A stretch of DNA of 64,000 nt from Paenibacillus sinopodophylli (GCF_005930355.1 NZ_VDBO01000001.1:655339-719338), one strand, 5' to 3'; counted from the first letter of the stretch, positions 34,979 to 43,358 are shown. Program-made: numbers and translations. The notes: generated by a model from the letters alone, not told the origin.

Positions 34979-35293
34979 ATGAACAATGAATACAGCCCAT
35001 CCACTTCGACGTTTCGTCCCAAACAAAACGGTATTAATTCAATAATGGCTATCTTTATGATCGAGACGATCACACTTACTCCTGTAGCAGTAGACGTAGT
35101 TATTCGAATTAATGGCATTCCTCGCATATCAGATCGTGAAAACTTCACACCTCGCATAGGCGTTATCGATGCGGCAGGAATTGTGCAATTGCAATCTTAT
35201 GATGAAGTTGAAGTGTTCGCACGAGCCAATGGGGAGAATGGCGATATCGTAAGCGGGTTTGCTACACGATTCGAAGGTGCTAGAATTACTTGA
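34979..35293 (+). CDS. Small hypothetical protein, possibly spore-coat/exosporium-like
   Basis: 104 residues with no clear ribosome site before the ATG, so the start is doubtful. The middle (TLTPVAVDVVIRINGIPRI) and end (GIVQLQSYDEVEVFARANG) are alternating hydrophobic beta-strand sequence that reads like a real small beta-sandwich rather than random translation. A plus-strand terminator follows 28 bases after the stop, which supports transcription. A resemblance to small exosporium proteins of bacilli is only an impression. Confidence 0.42.
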   Translation: MNNEYSPSTSTFRPKQNGINSIMAIFMIETITLTPVAVDVVIRINGIPRISDRENFTPRIGVIDAAGIVQLQSYDEVEVFARANGENGDIVSGFATRFEGARIT

Positions 35294-35320
35294 ATACTGT
35301 GATTTCAGCAGATAAAGAGG

Positions 35321-35370
35321 AACAACCAACTATAAGCAGATTAAGCTAATATAGTCGGTTGTTTTCATTT
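35321..35370 (+). terminator. Terminator after the small hypothetical gene
   Basis: AACAACCAACTATA pairs with TATAGTCGGTTGTT (one mismatch), followed by TTCATTTTCC. Confidence 0.7.
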
Positions 35371-35402
35371 TCCACACATCGATTCTAAAGACCCGTTAAG
35401 CT

Positions 35403-38400
35403 TCAGTATACATCTCGTGCATATCGTTTGTTTTGTGACATTTCCTTCACAAACTGATCAGCTTCTTCGCTGCTTTTTCCTCCGTGCTGCTGGATGACTT
35501 GCTTTAATGCGGCATCGACATCCTTTGCCATGCGATTGGCATCTCCGCATACATAGAAGTGAGCGCCCTCCTGAAGCCAAGCCCATAGCTCTGCTCCGTT
35601 TTCCAGCATGCGGTGCTGAACGTATATTTTATATGTCTGATCACGAGAGAAGGCTGTGTCGAAGCGATGAAGGACACCATCTTTTTGCATATCCTCCAGC
35701 TCCTCTTGGAAATAAAAATCAGATTCAGATCTCTGCTCTCCGAATATGAGCCAATTTTTCCCAAGGGATCCTGTTGATCTCCGCTCTTGTAGAAAACCTC
35801 TGAACGGCCCGACTCCTGTTCCAGGACCTACCATAATCAATGGCGCATCAGGGTTTGTAGGAAGATGGAAGTGTGATGTTCTTTGAACAAATACAGGAAC
35901 CTCCAATGCTTGCTCGGCACGATCAGCAAGAAAGACGGAGCAAACACCTTTTCGATCTTTGCCATTGAATTGATAACGTATGGTGGATACCGTAATATGA
36001 ACCTCATTTGAATTAGCCTTTGAGCTGGAGGAGATGGAATACAGTCGTGGCTGCATAGGTTTTAACATGGAAAGGAAATCATTTGGACTAATAGCAATTG
36101 GAAATTCCTCAAGTACATCAATAATTTGGCGACCCCATAGCCAATTTTTGAGTTCTGCGCTAATCTCGCTTTGGAGAAGACGAAGAAGCATTTCATTATT
36201 TGATCGTTCTTGAAATGTCTGCAGGAAGGCAGGTGATATTCTAGTAATATCATAATGTTTGGTTAGTGCCTCAATAAGGGTTATTTCACCTTTATCCTTT
36301 ACGGTGACCATGTCAGATGCCTTCAAGCTCGTCGCATTTATCATTTCCTCTACAAGCGACGGACAATTGGATGGCCATACCCCCAATGCATCTCCAACCT
36401 CATACTTTAGCCCGGAATTTTTTAGATCGAATATATAATGCCGCGTTTCTTTCTCGGAGCTGTCTTTACTGAGTCGTTTATTAGAAATGAGACTCACAGC
36501 GAGAGGATGGTTCCGATCTGAACCAGGCACTACGACAGCTTCCTTCGCGGCAGCCGATGTTTGAGCAGCATAAGCAAGCTCGTTTGTGCCAGAGGATGCT
36601 TCCTTGACAGCACCAGCTTGTTTATAATCATCTAACGCTTTCTCAATTGAAGTGGACCACTTATCTAAAGTTTCTTCGGAATCGGTATCGCAATCTGCGC
36701 GCGCGACAAGCCGTTTGCCACCGAGCTCTTCAAGTCGAGCATCAAGAATTTGACCGAATCCGCAGAATAGATCGTAATTAGAGTCACCGAAACCAAGAAC
36801 AGAAAACTGGAGCTCTGGCAGTAGAGGGAAGCTTCCCGCTGACAAGGCTTGCCAGAAGCTGGAGCCATTATCAGGCGGATCACCAGCACCGAAAGTGCTT
36901 GCTATACATATAACAAGCTTCTCTGAAGCAAGTCCTTTAATCGAATAGCTGTCCATATTAGATAAATGCACTTCGTAACCAGATGTTTCTAGTTTTTTGG
37001 CAAATAGAAGAGCGGCATCCTCCGCATTGCCCGTTTGCGAAGCCCAAAGAACAGTTACACGCTGCGTGCTTGAACTGTCTTCTATATCCGATGAAGAAGG
37101 AGGCTCGAGTGTCGCAATTGAAGTAGAGACAGAAGAAAGCAATCCGTGTGATTCTGGCAAATATGTCCGGGAGAACATACCTGCAAGCATGCCGTCAAGC
37201 CAGTAGCGTTTCGACATCTCAAGCGGCGCAGAAGGCGGAAGAACTGGCACAGTAGCTACTGGTCTTAATTCATCCGTTCGCAAGCTAGCTATGAAACCTG
37301 TAATATAAATTTTCTCATGCGTGTCCAGTGTCATTGTTGAAGCTGATTCGATACCGAGCATGCTGGCAAGTGTATCAACTTTGGCCATATAAACTTCCTC
37401 CTTAACTTCGTCTCTTGCGTAATCTGACATGGAATCAAATGTATTAGTGCCGTTATAGACGGGATGTTTGTCAAGTTCCTCTATTGGGGCGGCAACACGA
37501 ATAAGTGACACGGCACAAAACTTAAATTCAGGCTGAAAGGAAATTGGATCAATAGCGTCATTCGTTACATCGTTAATCACTAAGTTTTTGCCGAACACAT
37601 CATTCCAATGAAAAGGTGCAAAGCAATTGCCAGGACGAACCCGGTCCGTGACGACTGCCGGCAATATCGCAAGACCACGTCTAGAATGAATTTCCACCTG
37701 ATTATCTTGTTTAATGCCGAGGATAAAAGCATCTTCTGGATGTATTTCAATAAATGGACCAGGATTGAGCTTGTTCAGCTTAGCAATTTTCCCTGTTTTC
37801 GTCATGGTGTGCCACTGATGCTGCAGACGCCCTGTATTCAAGATAAGAGGATAGTCCTTATCAGGCAGCTCAGCAGGAGGCATATCAGGTCTTGCAAGAA
37901 ATATACCTTTGCCGCTCTCCGTAGGGAAAACGATACGTGGACGGCTGCCATCTTCATTCACTTTCAATGTTTGGCTGATTCCATTGTTCAAATAACGAAT
38001 AGGATTACGATCGTCTGTTTGCTCAGGTGCACAGGGCCACTGCATTGAGGTGTTGCGAAGCCGCTCATAGGAAGCGCCGCGAATATCGTATCCGGTCTTA
38101 GGATTCCACGCCTGTTGGATCTCTCGATATATCTCCTCGGCAGAGCTATAGGTGAACGCTTCGGAATAGCCCATTTCACAAGCAACGCGAGCAATGATCT
38201 GCCAATCAGGAAGCACCTCGCCTGGAGGACTTACAGCTTGCTGCATTAAGGTTAAGTTCCGTTCGGAGTTGATCATAACGCCTTCAGCCTCTGACCATAA
38301 CGCCCCCGGAAGCATAATGTCCGCGTACTCGTTCGTTTCGGTCTGGAAGAAGGCATCTTGGGTAATAACGAGTTCAGCAGCTTCTAGACCTGCAATAACA

Positions 38401-39641
38401 TTCCTCCGATTGGGAACCGTCGCTACCGGGTTTGTACAAATGATCCAGCAAGCTTTAATGTCGCCGGCCATCATGCTCTCAAACATCGTTACCGTACCTG
38501 TCCCTACTTCTGTTCGGAGTGTGCCCCGTGGCAGCTTCCACATATCTTCTATAAAAAACCTTTCCTTCTCTATGAAAACCGAACGTTGACCAGGCAAGCC
38601 TGGGCCCATATAGCCCATCTCGCGCCCGCCCATTGCATTGGGTTGACCAGTAAGGGAGAAGGGGCCGCTGCCTGGCTTGCATATTTTTCCCGTTGCAAGA
38701 TGAAGGTTGCAGATCGCATTCGTATGCCATGTTCCGTGCGTGCTTTGGTTCAATCCCATCGTCCAGCAGCTCATCCAATTGGGAGCTGCTCCAATCCATT
38801 CTGCAGTTTGCCTAATATCCGCCTCAGGGATGCCTGTAATCTCAGACATTTTGTCAGGTGAATAGTCTTCCAGAAATTCAGGCATAGCTTCCCAGCCGGA
38901 AGTGAACTCTTGAATAAATGCATCATCGACATCCTTATTCTTCAGCAACAGATAGAGCAGACCGTTTAGAAGCGCTAGATCGGTACCTGGCTTAATCTGC
39001 ATGAAAAGCGAAGCTTTATCTGCCGTTGCATTTCTACGAGGATCTACAACAATTAGCTTTGCACCTGCCTTTATTCGGTCCATTAACCTTAGAAACAGGA
39101 TAGGGTGGCAATCAGCCATATTGGCACCTATTACAAAGAATAGATCACATTGATCCAAATCCTTATAGGAGCCGGGAGGACCATCGGCGCCGAGAGATAG
39201 CTTATAGCCGCTTCCTGCGCTTGCCATACATAGACGAGAATTGGATTCAATATTGTTGGTTCCTACGTAACCCTTGGCTAATTTGTTAATGAGGTACTGC
39301 GATTCGAGCGACATCTGCCCTGATACATAAAAGGAGAGAGCATCTGGACCATGCTTATCCAGAATCGAGCGGAGCTGCTTAGCTGCCCGGCTGATCGCTT
39401 TATCGATGGGCATTTGTTCCGCAATTCCTTTGCGAATGGGACGCATGTAGGCATATTCCATTCGACCTGACTCCGTAATCGCTTCGGCACAAGTATTTCC
39501 CTTCGTACACAATCTGCCGTGATTGGTTGGATGCTCTTTATCCCCCGTTACTTTGACAACACGATTGTCAGCTACTTCGAGTACGATGCCGCATCCTACT
39601 CCGCAATAAGGGCAGACGCTTTTTACAGTTCTGGTTGTCAT
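35403..39641 (-). CDS. Nitrate reductase fused to CysJ-like NADPH flavoprotein (single-chain NADPH nitrate reductase)
   Basis: A 1412-residue fusion predicted to take electrons from NADPH to nitrate in one chain. Residues 1 to about 730 are a Mo-bisMGD nitrate reductase: [4Fe-4S] ligands C10, C13, C17 and C45, a probable Mo ligand C138 in SRLCMASAGSG, and TGQPNAMGGREMGYMG. Flavodoxin begins near 861 (VTVLWASQTGNAED), followed by the FAD domain (RLYSISSS), the NADP site GPGTGVGPFRGFLQERR, and a C-terminal KRYARDVY as in sulfite reductase alpha. About 130 residues form a linker. There is no Tat signal, so it is cytoplasmic. A GlnR/TnrA box and an extra operator lie upstream. No nitrite reductase is adjacent. 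Confidence 0.93.
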   Translation of the reverse strand: MTTRTVKSVCPYCGVGCGIVLEVADNRVVKVTGDKEHPTNHGRLCTKGNTCAEAITESGRMEYAYMRPIRKGIAEQMPIDKAISRAAKQLRSILDKHGPDALSFYVSGQMSLESQYLINKLAKGYVGTNNIESNSRLCMASAGSGYKLSLGADGPPGSYKDLDQCDLFFVIGANMADCHPILFLRLMDRIKAGAKLIVVDPRRNATADKASLFMQIKPGTDLALLNGLLYLLLKNKDVDDAFIQEFTSGWEAMPEFLEDYSPDKMSEITGIPEADIRQTAEWIGAAPNWMSCWTMGLNQSTHGTWHTNAICNLHLATGKICKPGSGPFSLTGQPNAMGGREMGYMGPGLPGQRSVFIEKERFFIEDMWKLPRGTLRTEVGTGTVTMFESMMAGDIKACWIICTNPVATVPNRRNVIAGLEAAELVITQDAFFQTETNEYADIMLPGALWSEAEGVMINSERNLTLMQQAVSPPGEVLPDWQIIARVACEMGYSEAFTYSSAEEIYREIQQAWNPKTGYDIRGASYERLRNTSMQWPCAPEQTDDRNPIRYLNNGISQTLKVNEDGSRPRIVFPTESGKGIFLARPDMPPAELPDKDYPLILNTGRLQHQWHTMTKTGKIAKLNKLNPGPFIEIHPEDAFILGIKQDNQVEIHSRRGLAILPAVVTDRVRPGNCFAPFHWNDVFGKNLVINDVTNDAIDPISFQPEFKFCAVSLIRVAAPIEELDKHPVYNGTNTFDSMSDYARDEVKEEVYMAKVDTLASMLGIESASTMTLDTHEKIYITGFIASLRTDELRPVATVPVLPPSAPLEMSKRYWLDGMLAGMFSRTYLPESHGLLSSVSTSIATLEPPSSSDIEDSSSTQRVTVLWASQTGNAEDAALLFAKKLETSGYEVHLSNMDSYSIKGLASEKLVICIASTFGAGDPPDNGSSFWQALSAGSFPLLPELQFSVLGFGDSNYDLFCGFGQILDARLEELGGKRLVARADCDTDSEETLDKWSTSIEKALDDYKQAGAVKEASSGTNELAYAAQTSAAAKEAVVVPGSDRNHPLAVSLISNKRLSKDSSEKETRHYIFDLKNSGLKYEVGDALGVWPSNCPSLVEEMINATSLKASDMVTVKDKGEITLIEALTKHYDITRISPAFLQTFQERSNNEMLLRLLQSEISAELKNWLWGRQIIDVLEEFPIAISPNDFLSMLKPMQPRLYSISSSSKANSNEVHITVSTIRYQFNGKDRKGVCSVFLADRAEQALEVPVFVQRTSHFHLPTNPDAPLIMVGPGTGVGPFRGFLQERRSTGSLGKNWLIFGEQRSESDFYFQEELEDMQKDGVLHRFDTAFSRDQTYKIYVQHRMLENGAELWAWLQEGAHFYVCGDANRMAKDVDAALKQVIQQHGGKSSEEADQFVKEMSQNKRYARDVY

Positions 39642-39740
39642 AAAGATTCACCACCAACATCGTTGTATATGCAAGGCATTATTCCGAAAAACAACTATTC
39701 TTAACAGGTTTTAAACACTAGTTATAACTGGATATGCTCA

Positions 39741-39769
39741 AATATATATCGCGAAACGATCTAAGTCAA
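39741..39769 (-). promoter_or_regulatory. Promoter of the fusion nitrate reductase gene
   Basis: On the minus strand TTGACT (39769-39764), 17 bases, TATATT (39746-39741); start expected near 39734, leaving a leader of roughly 90 bases. No hexaloop leader structure was seen here. Confidence 0.75.
39748..39760. promoter_or_regulatory. Spacer operator ATCG-N5-CGAT (candidate MarR site)
   Basis: ATCGTTTCGCGAT on the minus strand sits between -35 and -10. The same motif occupies the same spacer position in the amidotransferase promoter at 40514. A protein bound here would block RNA polymerase. Confidence 0.6.
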
Positions 39770-39777
39770 TACATGAA

Positions 39778-39794
39778 TGTAAGGTTTAATTACA
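39778..39794. promoter_or_regulatory. GlnR/TnrA box upstream of the fusion nitrate reductase
   Basis: Minus strand TGTAATTAAACCTTACA matches TGTNA-N7-TNACA. Its centre is about 52 bases before the predicted start, the position at which TnrA activates in B. subtilis. Confidence 0.8.
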
Positions 39795-39956
39795 TAGAAG
39801 CGCTTGCATTTTTAATTATTTTAAAAAAATCAGATGATACGTTATATATCCTAACAAATATAGCTTGCGCTAAATAAATTCTTAGAGATGTTTCCATTGT
39901 GACGCAAGCATCAATCCTTTAAACTAGAATCAAACATGGTAGACAAGGAGCAGGAT

Positions 39957-40370
39957 ATGGCAAACAGACGATTACCCAAACACATTTATGAAGAGCTTGC
40001 TTCCTTTCGATATCGGATTCGAAAATTTATTCGTTTTAGTGAGGACGCAGCCAGAAGTAAAGGACTTACACCTCAATATCATCAGCTAATGCTAGCGATT
40101 ATGGGATTTCCTGGCAGGGAGCATGCTACGCCGAAAGAGCTGGCAGAGCGACTGCAGCTTACTCCTCATGCATGTGGAGAACTTATTAAACGTTGTGAAG
40201 AATTTAAACTAGTAGAACGAATGCCTAATCCTCTGGATAAGCGAAGTGTGTTTATACAGGTGACAGCTTACGGAATGGAGCTGCTGGAGGAATTATCTGA
40301 GATTCATGCTGAAGAGCTGAAGAGGGCAGGCCTGCTCGATTTCCAGCATGATATGACGCGTTTAAACTGA
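39957..40370 (+). CDS. MarR-family transcriptional regulator
   Basis: 137 residues from the ATG at 39957, preceded by AAGGAGCAGGAT. A winged helix is visible: ATPKELAERLQLTPHACGELIKRCEEFKLVERMPNPLDKRSVFIQVT (about residues 55-100), with the NPLDKRSV wing typical of MarR proteins. Flanking helices would form the dimer interface. It lies between, and is a candidate repressor for, two promoters sharing ATCG-N5-CGAT spacer operators (fusion nitrate reductase and amidotransferase). The ligand is unknown. A weak TTGTGA/TAAACT promoter (39897-39925) may drive it; no such operator was seen there. Confidence 0.87.
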   Translation: MANRRLPKHIYEELASFRYRIRKFIRFSEDAARSKGLTPQYHQLMLAIMGFPGREHATPKELAERLQLTPHACGELIKRCEEFKLVERMPNPLDKRSVFIQVTAYGMELLEELSEIHAEELKRAGLLDFQHDMTRLN

Positions 40371-40479
40371 AGGCTGACGAAAAGCATTACTGATTTGTTA
40401 AATCTTCATCGTAAAAAGTTCTTTTCTCATGGAGAAGAGGACTTTTTTTATTGAGAAAGAGAGATACGGGAAAATATAA

Positions 40480-40496
40480 TGTCATATAAACTAACA
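40480..40496. promoter_or_regulatory. GlnR/TnrA box upstream of the glutamine amidotransferase
   Basis: TGTCATATAAACTAACA matches TGTNA-N7-TNACA, eight bases before the -35, the same distance as at the fusion nitrate reductase promoter. This is an activator-type position (centre about -52). Confidence 0.8.
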
Positions 40497-40504
40497 TATT
40501 TATA

Positions 40505-40533
40505 TTGATTTGTATCGTTAAACGATATATATT
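40505..40533 (+). promoter_or_regulatory. Promoter of the amidotransferase gene
   Basis: TTGATT (40505-40510), 17 bases, TATATT (40528-40533); start near 40540. Confidence 0.72.
40514..40526. promoter_or_regulatory. Spacer operator ATCGTTAAACGAT (candidate MarR site)
   Basis: A palindrome of 13 bases (ATCGTT-A-AACGAT) between -35 and -10, occupying spacer positions 4-16 exactly as the related site does at the fusion nitrate reductase promoter. Confidence 0.6.
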
Positions 40534-40593
40534 GATGAAGGATGATGTGGTTTAGACGTTTTTAGTATGTTTTAGAAAAGAAGGGAGGGTGAA

Positions 40594-41289
40594 ATGCGAA
40601 TACGCTGTTTCCAACATGCCGCATTTGAGAACGCAGGAAGTATTGCAGCTTGGGCACAAACGCGCGGACATATTTTCGAGGTATCACAGTTATTTGCAAG
40701 TGATGCTCTTCCAACAGCAGATACTTGGGACTGGCTCGTGCTGCTAGGAGGGCCGATGAGTGTTAACGATGAGAAGGAGCATTCCTGGCTAAAAGCGGAA
40801 AAAGAATACTTGGCATCCGCTATTCGAAACGGCAAACCGATTATTGGCATATGCTTGGGAGCACAATTGCTTGCTGAAACACTTGGAGCTAGCGTTTATC
40901 CGAATGAGCATAAAGAAATTGGTTGGTTTCCTATTCGTTGGTTTCACGATGATAAGGAAAATTCACTTTTTCAAGCATTCCCAGACGAAGCTGTTGTATT
41001 TCACTGGCACGGAGAGACCTTCGATTTGCCCGCTGGTGCTAAGCTGCTGGCTTCAAGTATTGCCTGTAAGAATCAAGCATTTAGCTATGGCGATAATGTG
41101 TTTGGCTTTCAGTTCCACCTTGAAATGAGGGAGGACAATATTAGAAGTATTGTGGAGCATTGCAGGGATGATTTGGAACAATCACCCTTTGTTCAGCAAG
41201 TTGAATCATCTATGCTTGCACTTTCAGAGTGCGAGAATACACAGGCGTTGTTGGAGCAGTTTCTGGACCGCCTGGAAGCAAGAGCTTGA
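40594..41289 (+). CDS. Class I glutamine amidotransferase (GMP-synthase-like)
   Basis: 231-residue stand-alone GATase1. The nucleophile Cys lies in IIGICLGAQLLAETLG (about residue 87), and FGFQFHLEM (about 170) supplies the His and Glu of the triad. VFHWHGETFDLPAGAKLLASS is the usual preceding block. It hydrolyses a gamma-glutamyl amide, perhaps glutamine or a conjugated amine, but no synthase partner is nearby, so the physiological substrate is unknown. Its promoter has the same GlnR/TnrA-plus-spacer-operator layout as the fusion nitrate reductase, linking it to nitrogen supply. GAAGGGAGGGTGAA precedes the ATG. Confidence 0.88.
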   Translation: MRIRCFQHAAFENAGSIAAWAQTRGHIFEVSQLFASDALPTADTWDWLVLLGGPMSVNDEKEHSWLKAEKEYLASAIRNGKPIIGICLGAQLLAETLGASVYPNEHKEIGWFPIRWFHDDKENSLFQAFPDEAVVFHWHGETFDLPAGAKLLASSIACKNQAFSYGDNVFGFQFHLEMREDNIRSIVEHCRDDLEQSPFVQQVESSMLALSECENTQALLEQFLDRLEARA

Positions 41290-41378
41290 AGCAGATAAGG
41301 TTAAGGAGACAATAAAGAGCAGCTTCCGGAATAAAACAATTCGTAAACTACTCTTTAATCTTATCGTCCAGCCATATG

Positions 41379-42329
41379 CTAGGTTTCCATTAAGATTTCT
41401 CCCGTTCGGGTTAAATCATAGCCTGTAATGGATTGCAGCTCATTTCTAAAAGCGTCTGAACGTAGAATTTGCAGCAGTGAAGTGATCCATGCCTGGTTGG
41501 TTTCGGTTTTGAGCATGACGAGATCATAGCGTTCTTCAATTAAGGGTATAAAGTCTACATTCCCAACGATTGATGCTGCTTTCTCAACGCCTATGCCAAC
41601 GTCTGCAGCACCCGACGCGACTTTCGAAGCTACACCTAGATGGTTGCTTTGTATGAAATCATAGCCTACTAGCGCACTGGCTTTGATTCCGTGCAGCCGC
41701 AGCTGCTCATCGAGTAATACGCGCGCACCAGCGCCTTTCTCACGGTTAACGATTCGCAAGCCTTGGGTGCTTAAATCCGACCAGCCTTTCATCGACAGGG
41801 GATTGCCTTTCTGTACGTACATTCCTGCATTTCTAGAGAGCAAGTTGACGACGATGTAGGAGGAACCTACGAGAAGTGCTTTGATATATGGCAGATTGTA
41901 TTCACCAGTATCACCATCTAGCAAATGTGTACTTACAATATCAGATTCTCCGCGATACATGGAGATCAAACTGTCAAGACTTCCCACATAGGCTCGCAGC
42001 GGACGAATGCCATCGGTATTCAGCTCCAAATATTTCGCTAGAATGTCAAGACTAAGATCTTGTCCTGTTATAACGATTGGCTTTAGACCTGTACCTTGAG
42101 TCGGAGAGCTTGTACGCAGAGGCTGTTCCATAATCACCTTGTTCTCCGTTACATGCACGCCTTTGGCTTTTTGTTTATAAGCTTCGAGATCCGCAGGGTC
42201 GACACGCATTTGCTTACCAACTCGGTATGAGGGCAATTCACCTTTTTTTATAAGATCATACACCGTAAGTTTTGAAATTTGTAGAAGCCTTGCAATATCT
42301 TCAGTCGTGTACGAGACATCGCCGGTCAT
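41379..42329 (-). CDS. HTH plus molybdate-type substrate-binding regulator (YvgK-like)
   Basis: 316 residues in two parts. The N-terminus (about 1-55) is an excisionase-like helix-turn-helix (YTTEDIARLLQISKLTVYDLIKKGELPSYRVGKQMRV). After a linker, residues about 88-300 form a periplasmic-binding-protein-like domain as used by molybdate sensors (LDILAKYLELNTDGIRPLRAYVGSLDSL onwards, GSSYIVVNLLSRN, INREKGAGARVLLDEQL). It is divergent from modA, so it probably reports molybdate or oxyanion status, replacing ModE. An extended -10 (TGGTACAAT, 42375-42380 on the plus strand) may be its promoter. Confidence 0.82.
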   Translation of the reverse strand: MTGDVSYTTEDIARLLQISKLTVYDLIKKGELPSYRVGKQMRVDPADLEAYKQKAKGVHVTENKVIMEQPLRTSSPTQGTGLKPIVITGQDLSLDILAKYLELNTDGIRPLRAYVGSLDSLISMYRGESDIVSTHLLDGDTGEYNLPYIKALLVGSSYIVVNLLSRNAGMYVQKGNPLSMKGWSDLSTQGLRIVNREKGAGARVLLDEQLRLHGIKASALVGYDFIQSNHLGVASKVASGAADVGIGVEKAASIVGNVDFIPLIEERYDLVMLKTETNQAWITSLLQILRSDAFRNELQSITGYDLTRTGEILMET

Positions 42330-42402
42330 GATGCTCCTCCTTTTATGCTGAATTTCAGTAGGGCTAACCTTTTCATTGTACCATAGTAGGATGTGTACGT
42401 TT

Positions 42403-42419
42403 TGTTAATTGCATTTACA
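42403..42419. promoter_or_regulatory. GlnR/TnrA box at the modA promoter
   Basis: TGTTAATTGCATTTACA matches TGTNA-N7-TNACA. It overlaps the candidate -35 of modA (TTTACA), as at narK and moeA. If the alternative -10 TATATT at 42452 is used, the box would instead sit near -53. Confidence 0.72.
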
Positions 42420-42441
42420 TTGAGGTTATATTCCATATAAT
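42414..42441 (+). promoter_or_regulatory. Candidate modAB promoter
   Basis: TTTACA (42414-42419), 16 bases, TATAAT (42436-42441), with start near 42448 and the modA ATG at 42493. Confidence 0.6.
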
Positions 42442-42492
42442 ATGATTTAGATATATTTGAATATATTTAATATTAAACTAGGAGGCTATTTG

Positions 42493-43356
42493 ATGTTCAA
42501 GAAGATTAAAGGTTATATGTTCTTATCTATTGCGTTAGCTATGATGCTCGTATTCGCAGGTTGCGGTACAGCAGAAAATACGAAAACAAACGCAAGCACA
42601 AATGCACCGGTTGAAAGCACAGCTGCACCGACCGAGCAGCCGACAGAACAACCGGCCGAAACGGTTGAGCTTATCATTTCTGCAGCAGCAAGCATGAAGG
42701 ATGCCTTGACCGAGTTGCAGAAAACGTATGAAGCGGCTAACACAAACATAAAGCTGAGCTTTAACTTCGGTGCATCCGGAGCGCTTCAGCAGCAGATTGA
42801 ACAAGGGGCACCTGCCGATTTGTTCCTCTCAGCAGCTGTTAAGAACATGACTGCACTTGTGGACAAGCAGCTTATTGATTCTGCTCAGCAAGTTAATCTG
42901 TTGAATAATGAACTTGTTGTCGTTGTACCAGCAGATTCTGCTGCAGCAATCGGTGCAATAGCTGACCTATCGAAAGCGGAAGTGAAAACAGTCGCAATCG
43001 GTATACCAGAGAGTGTACCAGCAGGCAATTATGCCAAGGAAGCATTGACAAGCGCCAACCTATGGGACTCCTTGCAAACCAAATCCGTACAAGGCAAAGA
43101 TGTAAGACAAGTATTGCAATATGTTGAAACCGGCAATGCCGATGCAGGCTTCGTCTACAAGACGGATGCGCTAACTTCTGATAAAGTCAAAATCGCTTTT
43201 ACCGTTGACCAAGCGAGTTACAAAGCGATTCAGTATCCAATCGGAATTGTGAAAGCAACTAAACATAGTCAAGAAGCCGAGCAATTCTATACCTATCTGC
43301 AAACGCAAGAAGCGCTGGACGTATTTGTGAAATACGGCTTCACTGTTCCTAACTAA
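42493..43356 (+). CDS. modA: Molybdate ABC transporter substrate-binding lipoprotein ModA
   Basis: Binds molybdate outside the membrane. From the ATG at 42493 (preceded by AGGAGGCTATTTG) it has 287 residues: a lipoprotein signal with lipobox LVFAGC (Cys near 23), a low-complexity Thr/Glu/Pro linker, then the binding domain with ISAAASMKDALTELQ, FNFGASGALQQQIEQGAPADLFLSA and GNADAGFVYKTDA, all ModA hallmarks. An in-frame ATG at 42457 is upstream of the ribosome site. A GlnR/TnrA box lies at the promoter. Confidence 0.93.
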   Translation: MFKKIKGYMFLSIALAMMLVFAGCGTAENTKTNASTNAPVESTAAPTEQPTEQPAETVELIISAAASMKDALTELQKTYEAANTNIKLSFNFGASGALQQQIEQGAPADLFLSAAVKNMTALVDKQLIDSAQQVNLLNNELVVVVPADSAAAIGAIADLSKAEVKTVAIGIPESVPAGNYAKEALTSANLWDSLQTKSVQGKDVRQVLQYVETGNADAGFVYKTDALTSDKVKIAFTVDQASYKAIQYPIGIVKATKHSQEAEQFYTYLQTQEALDVFVKYGFTVPN

Positions 43357-43358
43357 TC

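Noticed and set aside
35403..39641. Sequencing artefact joining nitrate reductase and sulfite reductase alpha genes
   Set aside because: The frame stays open through a plausible linker of about 130 residues with no internal stop or ribosome site, and the domains are complete on both sides.
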